A stretch of DNA of 64,000 bases, taken from positions 120,033,380 through 120,097,379 of the forward strand of contig NC_047095.1 of assembly GCF_902459505.1 (NCBI RefSeq), given 5' to 3'. This stretch comes from Geotrypetes seraphini (lineage: Eukaryota > Chordata > Amphibia > Gymnophiona > Dermophiidae). Of the stretch, positions 34,701 through 49,700 are shown one piece after another; the stretch's first letter is position 1; every line of letters starts with the position of its first letter. The notes beneath the pieces were generated by a model, which had not been told where the DNA came from, made no database searches, and saw only the letters and a program-made list of their open reading frames with translations. The position numbers were made by a program, and so were the translations under genes.

Positions 34701-37700
34701 TTTGTTTCCTCACAGCTGACAGCCTGGTGGCAGCACACAGCTTATTTGGAGAGCCGTCTGCCCCTGGCAGTGCATTCAAACCCAGCGGTGATCCTGCCCA
34801 AACAAGACTTTGATGATTGGCATGGACAGCTAAGGTCAGTCATTCTGTCTTGTCGCACTCTGCAACTCTTTCTTTTAATTTATTTCCTGCCCTCCCAGAA
34901 AACTCAGGGTGGGTAACAGTAGAGCAAACACAGTTTCAGTGAGCAGGGAGAGTGTGGTGCAGTGGTTAAAGCTACAGCTTCAGCACCCTGAGGTTGTGGG
35001 TTCAAACCCATGTTGCTCCTTGTGACCCTCAGCAAGTCACTTAATCCCCCCATTGCCCCTGGCACATTTAGACAGATTGTGAACCCACCGGAACACACAG
35101 GGAAAACTGCATAAATTCATGTAAATCATTCTGAGAAGGACCTGCGGGAGGGTCACAGAAAACAGAAGGAATCTAGGTACAATATTAAAGGCTATAAAAT
35201 TATCATTACGAAGAAATGTACAGATTCCATAGGCAGTGGATCTAAACTCTAAGTACAAGGTGAGGCTAACATGTTATCATGTCCAAAAGGAAACCAGGTG
35301 GGACAAAGGGCATACATAGTTTAGGGGGGAGGACTTGGGTAACATGGGGAGCATAGCAGGGTATGGGCTGAAAAGCATATTGGAGGCATATAGAGGGGAA
35401 GTCGAGCAGTAGTGTAATCTTGTTCTTATGTCTGTTCTTTTAGGAACCTAAGTTGTTGTACTGGGTCAGACCAAGGGTCCATCTAACCCCATATCCTGTT
35501 TCCAGCTGTCCAGCTCAAAAATACTTGGCAGAGTCCCAAAGAGTAACAAGATAACAATGCTTTCCCCAGATCTACCTTAATGACAATTTATGGACTTTTC
35601 CTCCAGGAATTTGTCCGAACTTTTTTCTTTTTTAAACCCACCTGCTTTAATTGTTTGTGCCATTTACTCCGACAGTAAGTTCCAGAATTTAACTACAGCT
35701 GACTCTCTGTTAACCAGAACTCTCAAGCAACCAGCAAAAAAAAAATTCCAGAATTTAACTACAGCTGACTCTCTGTTAACCAGAACTCTCAAGCAACCAG
35801 CAAAAAAAAAAAAAAAAAAATCAGTTTAGGAGGGAAATTTAAGTGTAAACTTGGCACGCCACACCTGAGTATGCCCACACTTTGCCTACCACATGTCTGG
35901 TGGTTTGTCTGGACAGTTCATGGTATGGCATAGTATGGGGTATAGTATTAGTTAGGCTTATTTTTAATAGTAACTCTCAAATACATGTATCTGATATTTA
36001 TCAATTCCCACAGGTGCTGGTTAACTGAGAGTACTGGTTGGTTAACATGGGTGCTGATTAACTGAGAGTACTGTATATGTTGAGTGAAAAAAATAGTTTT
36101 CCTTTTTGTTTTAAATGCGCCACCAGGGCTGTGGAGTCAGTACACCAAACCTTCGACTTTGAGCCTATGTTTTTCTATGGTCTGATTCCAACTCCAGCTC
36201 CAGTTCGATTCCTACTGATATTAGGCTTTAAATTCTTTGGTCTGGACCTAAAGTACTGGTAAATAGGTTTTTTTTTCGTATCATAGCAACAATAGCTTAC
36301 AAGAGAACTGGAAATTCGCTTGACTAAGTGTATAGCCCTCGATGGAGACTACGTTCTTTAACTTGCTTTTTTTTTTTACCAAACTTTTCATACCACTCAA
36401 GGGCTCTTCAGCTTGGAGAAGAGAGGGCTCAGGGGCGATATGATAGAGGTCTATATAATAATGAATGGAGTGGAAAGGGTAGATGTGAATCACTTGTTCA
36501 CTCTTTCCAAAAGTACTAGGACTAGGGGACATATGATGAAGCTACTAGGTAGTAGATTTGAAACAAACTGGAGAAAATATTTCTTCACACAACATGTAAT
36601 TAAACTCTGGAATTCATTGCTAGAGAATGTGGTGAAATCAGTTAGCTTAGCGGGGTTTAAAAAAGGTTTGACTTAGTTTCCTAAAAGAGAAGTCCATAGG
36701 CCATTATTAAGATGGAGTTGGGGAAGTCCACTGCTTATTCCTAGGATAAGCAGCATAAAATCTGTTTTACTACTTGGGACCTGAGTTGGCCATTGTTGGA
36801 AACAGGATACTGGGCTTGATGGACCTTTTTTCTCTGTCCCAGTATAGCAACTCTTTTGTTCTTATAATCAGTGATGTAGCAAGGGTGAGAGGCACCCAGG
36901 GTGCTCTTCACCTCCACATTCTCCTTCCCCCGCCCCCTCTTGTCATGTGTGCACTACTTCCCTTTCCCCCATACCTCTGTAAGGTTCCTGGCGCGAGCAG
37001 CAACCCCGTCGGCTCTTCCTCTGATGTGACTTCCATAGGCGTGGGTTCTGGAAATGACATCAGAGGAAGAGCCAATGCAGGCGTGACATCAGCTCGGGGG
37101 TTCCTGCTCGCTCCAGGAACGTTACAGAGGTATGAGGAAAGGGAAGCAACAGGCATGCGAGGCTGTGTGTGTTTGTGTGTGTGTGTGTGTGGGGGGGGTA
37201 TATGGAGAGGAGGACGGGTGCATGCGCCCTCACCAAGACGCCACCCGGGGCAGACTGCTCCCCCCTTTACTGTGCCACCGATTATAATGTTGTAAGTTTT
37301 TTTTTATTTTGAAACTGGAGGTCAGTCGGTACATTTTTACCAACTCCATAACTTGACTCCAGAGCCCCGCGTGCTACCTTGTAACTTCGAGGAGCGTCTC
37401 CCTAGTCTTTGTACTTTTTGAAAAAGTAAACGATCGACTCTTGGTTCCTTGTTCCCCTCCACAGGTCATACGATTCATGAATTACACGTATGGTCCACCC
37501 CGGTTGTTGGGCGAATTGCAGTGCAACCCCCTTTTAATAATAATAATAATAATAACTTTATTTTTCTATACCGCCATAGTCAGGTGACTTCTAGGCGGTT
37601 TACACTGTAAGAAGGCTGGACATTCAGCGAATAACAAGGTCACAATACAATACAATAAGTCAACATACAATACAAGACAAAACAATACAATACAATACAA

Positions 37701-40700
37701 TACAATGAGTGTGTACAACACAGTACAATATAATACAATGAGTCTAAATATAATACAATACAGTAAGTCTAAAGACAACACCATACATAAGTCTAAATAT
37801 AGTATCGTACAATGAGTCTCTTTGCGTTTCAGGTTTGCCGCCAAGCTCATCGCGGGCATTCTTGACTTCAAGGCCAGGGTGGAGAGGTGAGTCGGAACCT
37901 GCTGATTCCGTAATAATAACAGTTGAAAGGCGGGGGGGTGGGGGGGTTCCTCTCCCCTAACTGTCATGCCAGACATCAAACCGTCTTGAGCAATGTATAA
38001 AAAGTGCCCCGGGAAGGTTTAAGGGTCCATCTTGCACAGTTCCTGGCGGAATCCCAAAGAGCAGTGAGATTCCGTCCAGAATCCCAAAGAATGGCTCTCT
38101 GTATGGGGCTGAACTTGGACTTAAGCGGCATCGGGAGTGTCAATAGTCACCTCAGCGAGCCCGAAAACTATGGATTTTCCCCCAGATAGTAAATCATATG
38201 TGTACCAAGTTTGGTTGAAATCTGTCCATGCGTTTCAGAGTTATGCCGGAACACACACACACAGATACATCGGATTTTATATACAGTACTGTATGTAGAT
38301 AAGTAGTAGTAACAGTAAGGGGAAATGGTGATGTTGAAGGGTAGGGATTTCTGATGCTCTTTGATGGACCCTGCTATATCCTCTCTTCTCTCGTTTTTTT
38401 TTTTGTTTTCTTTCCAAAGCCGCTTGCTGCTGTCGGAGTACATGCGAGGCCAATCGCTCTGCATGGATCAGTACAACAAGATCTTCTCCTCCTGCCGCGT
38501 CCCTGGATCCAAACACGACAGCGTGCTGCTCTATTCACGCTCCCGTCGACCCCCTGTCCACATCACGGTGGTCCGCAACTTTCAGGTGAGGGGGGAGGGG
38601 CAAGAGGTTGAGGGTTCAAAAGGGTCCGAGAGCTCCTCTGGCTCGGTTGCACGTGCCAGTAGCAATTCTGGATAAATGCTAGGGAAATGATGGCGCTGCG
38701 CTGTTTGTTATCAGAAATAACTGTGCCTTGAGAAATGAAATGTGTGGTTACCACAAAAGAGAGGAGACCTTGGGAATAAAATCGAAGCAGGAAGCAGCCC
38801 TCTCTGACACCTCATATATTCCTGCACATTTGTATTTCTCTGGGAGAAAAAGGTGGGGGCAGGGGGTGGTGAGGATTTATAATCATTAGGGTGATAGGGA
38901 GGGAGAGGGTTTTTTTTTTTTTTTTAATTTGAAGATGTCTGTCTGGAGTCTTGGTCCCTGAGAGAAGTAGAAGTCCCCCTTCTCTTTGCCTCAAAGTTCA
39001 GGTTATTGTTTCTAATACCACTTCCTCCCTCCCTCCCTCCCTCCCCCTTCATTTCTTGGCACAGTTCTTCCAATTGGATGTGTACAACAGTGATGGGACC
39101 CCACTGACGGTTGACCAGATCCAGCACCAGCTTCTCCAAATTCGCCACCACTCCTGGAAAACAGATAAGGAACCTCTGGGGTGCTGACGAGCGACCACCG
39201 GCACACCTGGGGGGAGGCTTACAATACGCTGATGAAAGGTAGGGAACCCCCCCCCCAACTCCTTTATCCGCTCCATCTGTGTACCAAGTAGCAAACCTTG
39301 GGGAGGTGAACCTCACATTCATCCAAAAAAGAGGAGGTTCTCTGCTACCCATCTCTCTGTTCATTCGCCCAGCACCCTTAAAACAATTTCGCTCCATTTA
39401 ATTGTGGACCAGCGGGCTCAGACTATGCAACCCACCCACCCCTCAGCACATCCACCCAACCATCCCACTGCCATACTGTGGCAAGATGTGTGTTAAAAGA
39501 GGCCCTTTTCCAAGCCCGATTGTCCACACCCCATCACTTCAAGGAAAAGGAAGGCTTTGTCCACCTCCCTCTATACTGTGTGTGTGGGGGGGGGAGAGAC
39601 AATGGCGTAGTAGGGGGGAGGTTGTCCGCCCCAGGCGCCATGTTGGTGGGGCGCTGGAATGCCTGATGACAGGTCAATTGCACGCGGACAAAAACATGAT
39701 GACAACTCAGCGCAAAGACAATACCGCGCGAGACAATTGAACGCAAGGATAACTCAGCGCAAGACAATTGAGCGCAACGATAACTGAGAGCAATGACAAT
39801 TCAGCTTGCCAGACAAGTGAGCGCTAGTCAATTGAATTGTCTTGCGCTAGGTTGTCTTTGCGCTCAGTTGTCTTTGCGCTCAATTGACTAGGCTCACTTG
39901 TCTTGCACGCAATTGTCTATGAACTGGAATGCCTCCTTCCACTCCTCCCCTCGCCATGCGCTCGGGCACCCCGTCCCTCTAGTTGTTCACCGCTGTGAGC
40001 AACAGCTTTAACAGGTTCCTCGCGACTGCGTCGTCTCTCCCGCTGACTTCGCTTCGCGAGGAGCACGTTGATGTTTCAAGTTTATTTCAAGTTTATTATA
40101 TTATTTGATTAAACGCTTTTCAAAATACAAAGCGTTTTACAAAGAAATAAAATTAAATTTCTAAAATCACAAATACATTAGAATTAAAATTAACTATTTT
40201 AAATTAAAAAACAAACTGGGGTAAACAATCCACACGAGACAATGGGAAAGGAGGAAGAAAGAAAAAAAAATACAATTTGTAAAAAAAAAAAAAAAAAAAG
40301 GAATCAGGTTTGGTTAGTACATAGGGAAAGTATGAAGAGAAGGAGAGAAAGGAGCAGTGAAAAACTAGAGGGACGGGGGAAGGGAGGGGAGCGCACTGGC
40401 AGCGGGCGGAGGGGGGAAGGAGCGGGGGGGCGAAGATGGGGGAGGGGCTCCACCACCCCAGGCATCTCTCACCCTTGCTACGTCACTGGGGGGAGGTGTT
40501 TAAATATAACACACTTGTATAAAGAAAGCATTCCCCAGCCATGTACCAATTCGTCACTTTAACCAACCTCTACCACACTTACGTACGAGTGTTTACTATA
40601 TTCATACCAGGTTAGGAGACCCACCTCTTGGTGCTGGAGGGTCCAGGGCGTTCACCGAGAGATTCTCCCTCCCTCGCCAGAGCTGAATAATCTTCCAACA

Positions 40701-43700
40701 GTGCTGCTACCTCTTGTTTAAAGATTTGGCCAGTCCTCTGTAAGGTAATATAGACCACCTGTGCTCTCCTTCCTTGGGCCCTCCCTCCCTGCCTTTTCCA
40801 CAGATAAACTCAACCGGGACTCGGTGAGCACCATTCAGCGCAGTATCTTCACCGTCTGCCTGGACGCCCCCGTCCTGAAGGTTTCCGAGGGCAAATACTC
40901 CAGCCGCATGGCCGCTCAGATGCTTCACGGTGGGGGCAGTTACTCCAACAGTGGCAACCGCTGGTTTGACAAGACCCTGCAGGTACCAGAGTTGGAGGAG
41001 ATGAGGGGGAGGGGGGAAGGAAAGCGCTGTGGCGGTCAGGACGCTGGGTTCCACTCTCAGGTCCTGCTGCTCAAGCTGTGGGGGGGGGGGGGGGTTTCTA
41101 GAGGTTGGAGACATGTGGGTTTCAAGCCCAGCTCGGGTTCCTGCTTTTTGAGCTGTGTAGGCAGCATAGGTTAGGAGACCTGGGTTCCACCCCAGACTCT
41201 TCTTAGACTGGGGAGTGCTGTAGAGATTGGGAAAACTTGAGTTCCACTCCTGCTAAAGCTGGCCCGGTGGTTCCTCCATGTGGGGATGCTGCAGGGTCGG
41301 GGAGGATATGGTGTCTCTGTTATCACTGGAGACTTCTACAAGGAGTGCCAACTTGGCAGAGTGCAGAACACAAATTCAGTAATTGCATTTGGGCATCATG
41401 ATTCCATAATCGAACACAGTAGAGTCTCGCTTATCCGACCTGGATTATCCGACATACTCCCGGTGACATCATTACATTGTCACTGAGATTCATGGGGGGG
41501 GGGGGTTATTTTTTCTCTTTCCCGGCATCATGTTTAGTTAAAAGGCAGCAGCGCTAATTGATGGTGAAAGCTAAAAGGATGCAAGGTGCATAGGGAGAGG
41601 TATGGCCAGTAGGAAAAAGGAGGTATTGATGCCCCTGTATAAGACTCTGGTGAGACCTCATTTAGAATATTGTGTACAATTCAGACGTTTCGTCCGCTTG
41701 GTCTGTTCAAGCCTCAAGTGAGCCGTCACCAGTGTTCCTCCCTGAAGAAGTAGCGAAATCCGGGTCGGAGGGACGGGACTCCAATCAGACAATGAAATAA
41801 TGAGCAACACTACATTTTAGATAAGCACTTTTACTTTTTATTTTTATTTTCTTTTACACATATTTAGCTGTTAAGTTAAATGTCACCAATGAGAAACAAT
41901 ATCGTTGACAGCCCCCTGAAATAGAACAACATAAATTGTTGGTTACATCAAGTAGATAGGTATAGGGAGGGCCGGGGACTTGTGAAGGCAATGATGGTCC
42001 CCTTGAAAACCTCACTGTAGTGACATCACTATTTTATGGGTTTCTTGGTCTGAGCACTTCACAAATAATTTATATAATAATTAACAAGAGTTTAAAAATC
42101 AAAGTTAATGAAGAATAATTCTATTTGAACTATAGCTGTGATCATAAGAGTATATAGTTATAAGTGTCACAGATTACTGAGTTAATTATCTCTCTATTTG
42201 GTAGTTGATTTGGTACAATTCTGGAGGCCACACCTTCAAAAAGATGTAAAAAGGATGGAGTTGGTCCAGAGGAAGACTACTAAAATGGTGTGTGGTCTTC
42301 GTCATAAGGCGTACGGGGACAGACTTAAAGATCTCAATCTGTATATTTTGGAGGAAAGGTGGGAGAGGTTAGATATGATATAAATGCATGAGTTGAGTCT
42401 CTTTCATTAGAAAGGAAACTCTGCAATAAGAGGGCATAAGATGAAGTTACAAGGTGATAGGCTCCGGAGTAATCTGAGGAAATACTTTTTTACAGAAAGG
42501 GTGGTAGATGTGTGGAACAGCTTCCCAGAAGAAGTGCTGGAGACAGAGACTGTGTCTGAATTCAAGAATAGGCATGCGGGATCTCTCAACGAAAGAAAGA
42601 GATAATAGTTACTGCGGATGGGCAGACTGGATGGGCCATTTGGCCTTTATCTGCCATCATGTTTCTAAGATTCTTGGGCACATTAAAGTTTTAATCTTTT
42701 CTTTACTGCTCTCTCTTTTGAAATACCAAAGCAGACTGTCTTGATATTGTGGCGTTATTCCCACTCTTTCGTGACCATCTTTTGAAATATGCGTTCAGTG
42801 TACTTTTCTGTTTTGTTTCTCATCTGTTTTTTCAGTTATCCGACCTGTCGGCCCTGTTTACTCGGATAATCGAGACTCTGCTGCATTATTTAGCATCGAT
42901 ATGCCAGCATTTAGATGTACCCACTTATAAGCTCCATGTCAATAGCGGGCAGAAATGCAAGTGCCTAAATCTGACGGTGTAATATGTAACAGTCTTCAGT
43001 AAGTTATGTGCAGAATTGTTGAACACGCCTGTATTCCTCTCCAGTGAATGCCACCTCCTTGGATTTGTGTGCTAAGCAAGTCCCACACTAAAGTTAAGAA
43101 CATAAGAAACAGCCATACTGGGTCAGAGCAGTGGTCCATCTAGCCCATTTTCCTGTTCCAGACCGTGGCCAATCCAGGTCACGGTACCGGGCAAAAACGT
43201 GACACGGTAGCAACGTTCCAGAATCCCAAAGAGTAGCACGATTCCATGCTGCCGATCCCAGGGTGAGCACTGGCTTCCCCCATATTCTAGAACAGGGCTG
43301 CCCAATTCCTGTCCTCGAGATCTACTGGCAGGCCCAGGTTTTCTGGATATCTACAATGAACAGGCGTGAGAGGGATTTGCATTAGAGAATGACATGGTGA
43401 CATAATTCATCACCGTTCCCGTCCCCGCGGGAAACAATCCTGTGTCATTCTTGCGTGTCTATCTCAACCTCAGTCCTTCTACACAAACATTCTTCAATGT
43501 AAGGCTTAAGCGTGCTGGAGCCCGTTCATACTCTTGATTCTTCCCTCTCTCTCCTTGAATAATGACATTGAGATGGTTTCCCGCGGTTATCCATGGGGAC
43601 GAATTTTGTCACCGTGTCATTCTCTAATTTGCACACCAAGAAAGCAGTGAAGGCAAATCTCTCTCATGCAAATTCATTGTGGATATCCAGAAAACCTGGT

Positions 43701-46700
43701 CTTCCAATGGATCTCGAGGACCGGACTTGGGCAGCCCTGTTCTAAAATATCAATTAGTGCTTAACTTACACTTTAACACGTAAGAGCTAGTATTCAATAA
43801 CTTAACCCCCTAATTCTATATATGGCGCTCAAAGTTACACGAATGCAATTTAATTGATAAATGACCCGATTAGCGCCAATAATTTATTTAAATTTGCCTG
43901 CACATCTTTAAGTGCTGGGGATTTGTGTGTAAATTTTACGCATGGATCTGCAAAGAGGGCATGGGTGGATTGGGAGGGTTCCTGGAATTTGCGCGCAGTT
44001 TTACGGGGTCGGGGAGACCTGTGCCTAATTTAGGCATGAGAATTGTCCACCAGCTTTTAAGCTGGTGTAAATCAGGGATCCCCAAAGTCCCTCCTTGAGG
44101 GCCGAATCCAGTTGGGTTTTCAGGATTTCCCCAATGAATATACATTGAAAGCAGTGCAAGCACATAGATCTCGTGCATATTCATTGGGGAAATCCTGAAA
44201 ACCCGACTGGATTCGGCCCTCAAGGAGGGACTTTGGGGACCCCTGGTGTAAATCCTCGCACCCCAAATTGGGCGCGGATCCTGGCGCCCAGTGCGGTTCT
44301 ACAAACGAAGCCCAGCTCCGAGCACCGTTTATTGAAAATACGCACGGCGCTAATTTTTATCGGCACCCAGATTTGGATACCATTTATAGGATTGAGTTTT
44401 AAGTGTAGGAATTGCCACCTAACTTTAGATGACCTGTTATTAAACCCCCCCCCCCTTTTACAAAACCGTAGTGCGGTTTGTAGCGCCGGCCTTGGCGGTA
44501 ACAGCCTTGACGCTCATAGGAATTCTATGAGCATCGGAGTTGTTACTGCCATGGTCAGCGTTAAAAAAACGCACCACAGTTTTGTAAAAGGGTGTGTGTG
44601 TGTGTGGGGGGGAGAGTATATGAGTAGTCTAGTGGTCGCACTCAGAATGCACATGTACCAAGGTGACCTCAGACTGAAGACTGTCACATGGATACCTAGG
44701 CTAGATGGGGAGAGGATCAAAGAGGCCAGGCTACTCCCAGCTAGGTGTGAATAAGACATCTGACATTGTAACCCAGAAGAGACTGGTAGCAATTCATTTG
44801 ACTCCTCAAAATTAGCAGGAGGGACGTTTCAGGTATAAACCCTCCCCTCCAAGGTGCTGACTGAGTTTGGTGGTGGTCCGGTGATGTGTTTCTCTTTTGT
44901 GTTCCTTCCTCGCCGTAGTTTATCGTCGGAGAGGATGGCTCATGTGGGGTTCTCTACGAACAGGCCATTGCGGAGGGACCCCCCATCGCTTCTATTCTGG
45001 ACCACGCCCTCGAATACTGGTAAGATCTCGCCCCGACCTTCTTCCCTCTTTGAGCGGGGTTGAAGGGAGCGGAGGAGTAACCTAACAGTTGCATAACGGA
45101 AACAGAACGACAATGAGGGAAATAAGGCGACACGGTCCGTTCTCGTTATTCGCAGAGGTGCGGCTCGTGAAAATGTTCGTGAACCGTAAAATTGCAAATA
45201 ACTGAACCTTGGAGTCTGGAGGGGAATAAGAGGTTGGGTTCCAGCAGTTCACGTAGTGCCTCAAAACTACGGAAAGGGAACAGTGAAACCTATGGGGGAA
45301 ATAGGGGTTACGTTCTGCACGAAGTACTCTCCGAACGCTTAGGGGCCATATCTGGAAGCAAAGCCTGACTGCCAAAGTGAAAGCAAAAAAACCCCCTGTT
45401 TTTGTTTTTAAGCGCCGGTTCGCGAATATGTGAACCCAGCGGCACGAATGGGGAATTTGGTTGTAAATTGATGGAACTGTGGAAAGGCGAGTTGCGAACG
45501 TGTGAATAACGAGAACAGACTGTACCTTCTTTTTCATTAGACTCGATACAAAACCTTTTTTCCTCTGCTCAGAACTGAATGAAATATGACAAATGTCAGA
45601 ACATACAAGAGAAGCATAAAAGCATTCCATTGACAGTCTCAAGGGGGAAAGGGAGGGCGAGAGAGATGGCAAAATGGGTGGGTGTTCAGAAAGTGACAAA
45701 ACTGTGGTTTTATAATATGATAGGAAACCTAAATCTCTGTTCAGTCCTCTCTTTTGAGGTCAAAGGGCCCGAGGCTCTAAAGTCGCCATTAAAATCCTGT
45801 GTGCCGTTGGCAGGGCCGGTAAATTTTCTGATTTTATAAAAGACGAGCGATGCTCTAAAAACTTTGCACGCAAGTGAGATTCGTGGAAATCGTCAAAGAA
45901 AGCGACGGCGCGTGCGCAGAATAGTTCACGGAAAGAGGTGTAAATGTGCACAGGCGCCAGAAAATGCTACGTCGTAGGCATGCATGAGCATCGATCATGG
46001 CGCCTCATAGGTGCACGTCATAAGCACGTATCACTTGTCGGTAGCCATAAGGTGCTCGTGTTGCAAAAGTGATTTTAAAAAAGCAAACCCCCCTTGCAAA
46101 TGTGAAAAAAACAAGATGTTCATTTTTATCTACACTGGTTCGGTGGAACAAACCGTATTTTTCGGTCTGTAAGACGCACCCCCCCCCCCCCCCCCATGTA
46201 GAGAAGGAAAAAAAATTTGGTTCAGAATTTTTTTTCCCCCCTTAGTTTTTCCTCCTCTACACGCCTGGTGCTGGGAAGCCTGAAGCAGCCCCCCTGGTAC
46301 CTTGTTTTAACTGGCAGTGGTCCAGCATGGTCTCCTGCTGGACGGTTACCTTTCTGTTGCAGAGCAGCACACAATGCAGGAGAGCAACTGTTGCACTTCC
46401 TCCCTGGTCCCACGCCGCTCCATGATTGGCTGAGGTTGCGAGAACTGACCTCGGCCAAGCGCGTAGTGGCGCGGGACCAGGTAGGAAGCGCAAAGGTCGT
46501 GCTCCTGCATTGTGCGCCGCTCTGCAACAGAAAGGCAGGAGAGCTCGCTGGACCACCGCCAGTTAAAAAAGATACCGGGGGGAGGTGTATTCGCTGCATA
46601 AGACACACCCACTTTTTGGGGGTGGAAAAAGTGCTTCTTGTGGAGCAAAAAATACAGTATATTGTGCCCTTCCTCTCATGCAATTGGCAGCCCCAGACCT

Positions 46701-49700
46701 GCGGGTATACGCTTTTAATGAATGCGCATGAGACGCATTTTTAATACGACCAGCACCTCCAGATCTGCCAGTAAGTTTAGAGCATTAAAGGTTGGCACAA
46801 CATTTTCGTGCCTCATCTGGAAATGTCTGGGCCTCGCCTGGAGTGCACATTTTAATATTAAAGAGGTAGCTGGAATACATTTGCATAATATTCTGAAGAG
46901 GCTGCAACGAGGCATGGAAGAGACCACGTAGAGCCATTTTGTGCATCAGAATCTAAAATGCTTGCAGGCTAAACCAGTTTGAACTGGTTTATCGTCAAAT
47001 GTTAAAGGCACGGTATGTTTAGAGCAGTGGTCTCAAACTCGCGGCCCGAGGGGCCACATGCGGCCCGCCAGGAACTATTTTGAGGCTCTCGATATGTTTT
47101 TCATAATCACAAAAGTAAAACAAAACAGTTTCTTGACTATATGTCTCTTTAGCTATAAATGACAATATTATTATTAAGACTTAGCCAAAAGGAAAGATTT
47201 ATAAACTATAAAGAGTTTTACCTCATGCAAAATTGTCATTTCTTTAATAAGACATTAATTATTTTTTTTCTGAGGCCCTCCAAGTACCTCCAAATCCAAA
47301 ATGTGGCCCTGCAAAGGGTTTGAGTTTGAGACCACTGGTGTAGAGCATCGGGCCCAAGTTCAGTGATGCAGTGTCCAGATCCTGAAAAATGCTCACCCAC
47401 AGAGGAATTATCTTGGTTTGTTTTGTGATTTTACAAGGTGCCTCTGTGAGTTTATTCTTGTTTTTAGCTTCTTTCTTGCCTCCCTGATATAGTCGACTTC
47501 ACGTTTTGTGTGTTAAATAATACTGTATATACATGAGTAAGATCCCTTTATGTTGTATTCTTGGGGCTTCGTTCTTCCAGGAACAGGGACATACCCCCTA
47601 CAGCTGAATGTAACTCACTTGGGAGCTTGCTAATTGAAAAGATGCGAGCTATCCTAGGGCCTGACATTGCTGGGGTCTCAGACTCGCTAATGGGTGTGGA
47701 CGAGTGACATTTATTTGGATCTTTTTGCAGCAAGAACCCTGACACAATAAGGACCCCCATGACACGTCTTCCCCTTCCTCGAAAACTCTACTTTTATATC
47801 ACACCGGAGATCAAAAGAGACATCGAGAATGCCAAGCAGAACCTGGATATGTGAGTATGTGGGAACTAAACAAGTGGAAAATACAAAGCATTTGTCTGGA
47901 TCTGTGTATCTGTGCAGAGGTGAGAAGAGTGAAATGTGTATCGGTGGCTCCCAACCCTGTCATGGAGGACCACCAGCCAGTCAGGTTTTCAGGAGAGCCC
48001 TAATGAAAATGCCTGCCTGCCACCTCCATGATATGCAAATCTCTCTTATGCATATTCATTAGGGCTCTCCCGAAAACCGGTTCATAGACAACAACGCGGA
48101 AGACAAAGGTGCGCCCCGAAGAAAATTACTGTTTTTAGGGGCTCCGACGGGGGGTTTTGTTGGGGAGCACCCCCAGTTTACTTAATACAAATCGCACCGA
48201 CATTGTGGGGGGCTTGGGGGGTTGTAACCCCCCACATTTTACTGTAACAGTAAATTTCTTCGGTGCGCACCTCCACGCTGCGCTCAATTGTCTGCTCACG
48301 CCTTTGTCCCGGCGCGCTTTTGACCTGACACCCCGAAAACCTGACTGGCTGGTGGTCCTCCAAGACAGGGTTGGGGACCACTGATGTTGATAATTAGGTG
48401 GGATATACATTTTTAAATAAATTAAAATAAATATTGCTGGAGCAGACTGAGGGGAAGTACTGTGAGGACGGCAAGGGTTTGGTTCGTGGAGAAGTGTAAT
48501 CCTCCTCTTAATTTTAGATTTGGGAAATGTTACTCTTCTCTGCTTTCAGACTCATGAATGACTTGGACATCATCTGCTTCACCTACACTCAGTTTGGCAA
48601 AAACTTACCCAAGCAATATGGCCTGAGCCCTGACTCCTTCCTGCAGATGGCGCTACAGCTAGCTTATTACAGGTATAAAAGGGGCTTCATGCGGCCTATT
48701 GGCATGCACATCAGAGGTATAACGGCTGAATGCAAGAAGGAAGAGATAGGCATGAGAAATTTTGACTAGATTCCTCTCCCTATTTATCCGAAGGGCCATA
48801 CCGGGCTAATCTCTGGTTGTGAGTTGATAGATCTGAAAGAAGGAACAGGTAGGGGTGGAGATAGAGGTGGGGGAAGATTGTTAGCTCTCCATAATGAGGT
48901 TGAAATACAAATTGTCACCCAAAAGTGAGAGAGAGGTGGTTGACACCTGAGAGACTATGGGCTAGATTCACCAAGGCCACAGATTGGATCCGATCCATGA
49001 GCGATCCGACCCGTGGTCGGGTGGCTGATTCACGAAGCGTCCTCATGCAAATGAGGGCAGTTGGAATCGCACCCGCAGCCGACTGCACGGATCGCTCTCC
49101 AGCGATCCCGACGCATGCGCAGACCATCTTCTTTGCCTGTAGATGGTCTGCGTAGGCGCTGGCCCTCTGTGCCCGGCAGAGCCGGAAACTTTTTTTTTTT
49201 TTTTTTTCCTTTTACTTCACGAGCCTGTGGTTTTAACCGCTTTAAGCCCACGGGTTACAACCCTAGGCTTGCACTGCGGGAAAGGGCAGGAGAGTCGGGG
49301 CAGAGAGCAGGGCAGTCGGAAAGGACCTGAGCGATTGGTCCTCAGCAGTCGCTTATTTTTCGATTGGCCAGCCCAGTCGGTGTCCCTCATTTTTTTTTTT
49401 TAGTGAATCGCTGCCTGCCTGTATTTGCATGCTATCCCCCCTCGTTTGCAGGCACGGATCGGAGCGGGAGTAAGATTAGTGAATCGGGTCGGGGTTGCTA
49501 AGTGGTGGGGACACGATCGGTGTCCTTAGTGAATCTAGCGCTATGAATGGATCTACTCCAGGTAAAACCACTAGGATGTGGGAGAGAGAGCGTGTCCTTG
49601 TAATTCAGCTGTCTTGTATGTAATATTCTGTTGTTGTCTCCCACCCCCACATACACACCACCTGCCCTGCAGAATGTATGGATACCTGTGTGCTACATGC

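Noticed and set aside
36774-37295. A 173-codon plus-strand frame
   Set aside because: It spans a CR1 tail and a palindromic hAT element; no protein family.
46217-46744. Open frames of 100-175 codons in both directions
   Set aside because: They lie in a palindromic MITE; the mirrored frames are expected from inverted arms.
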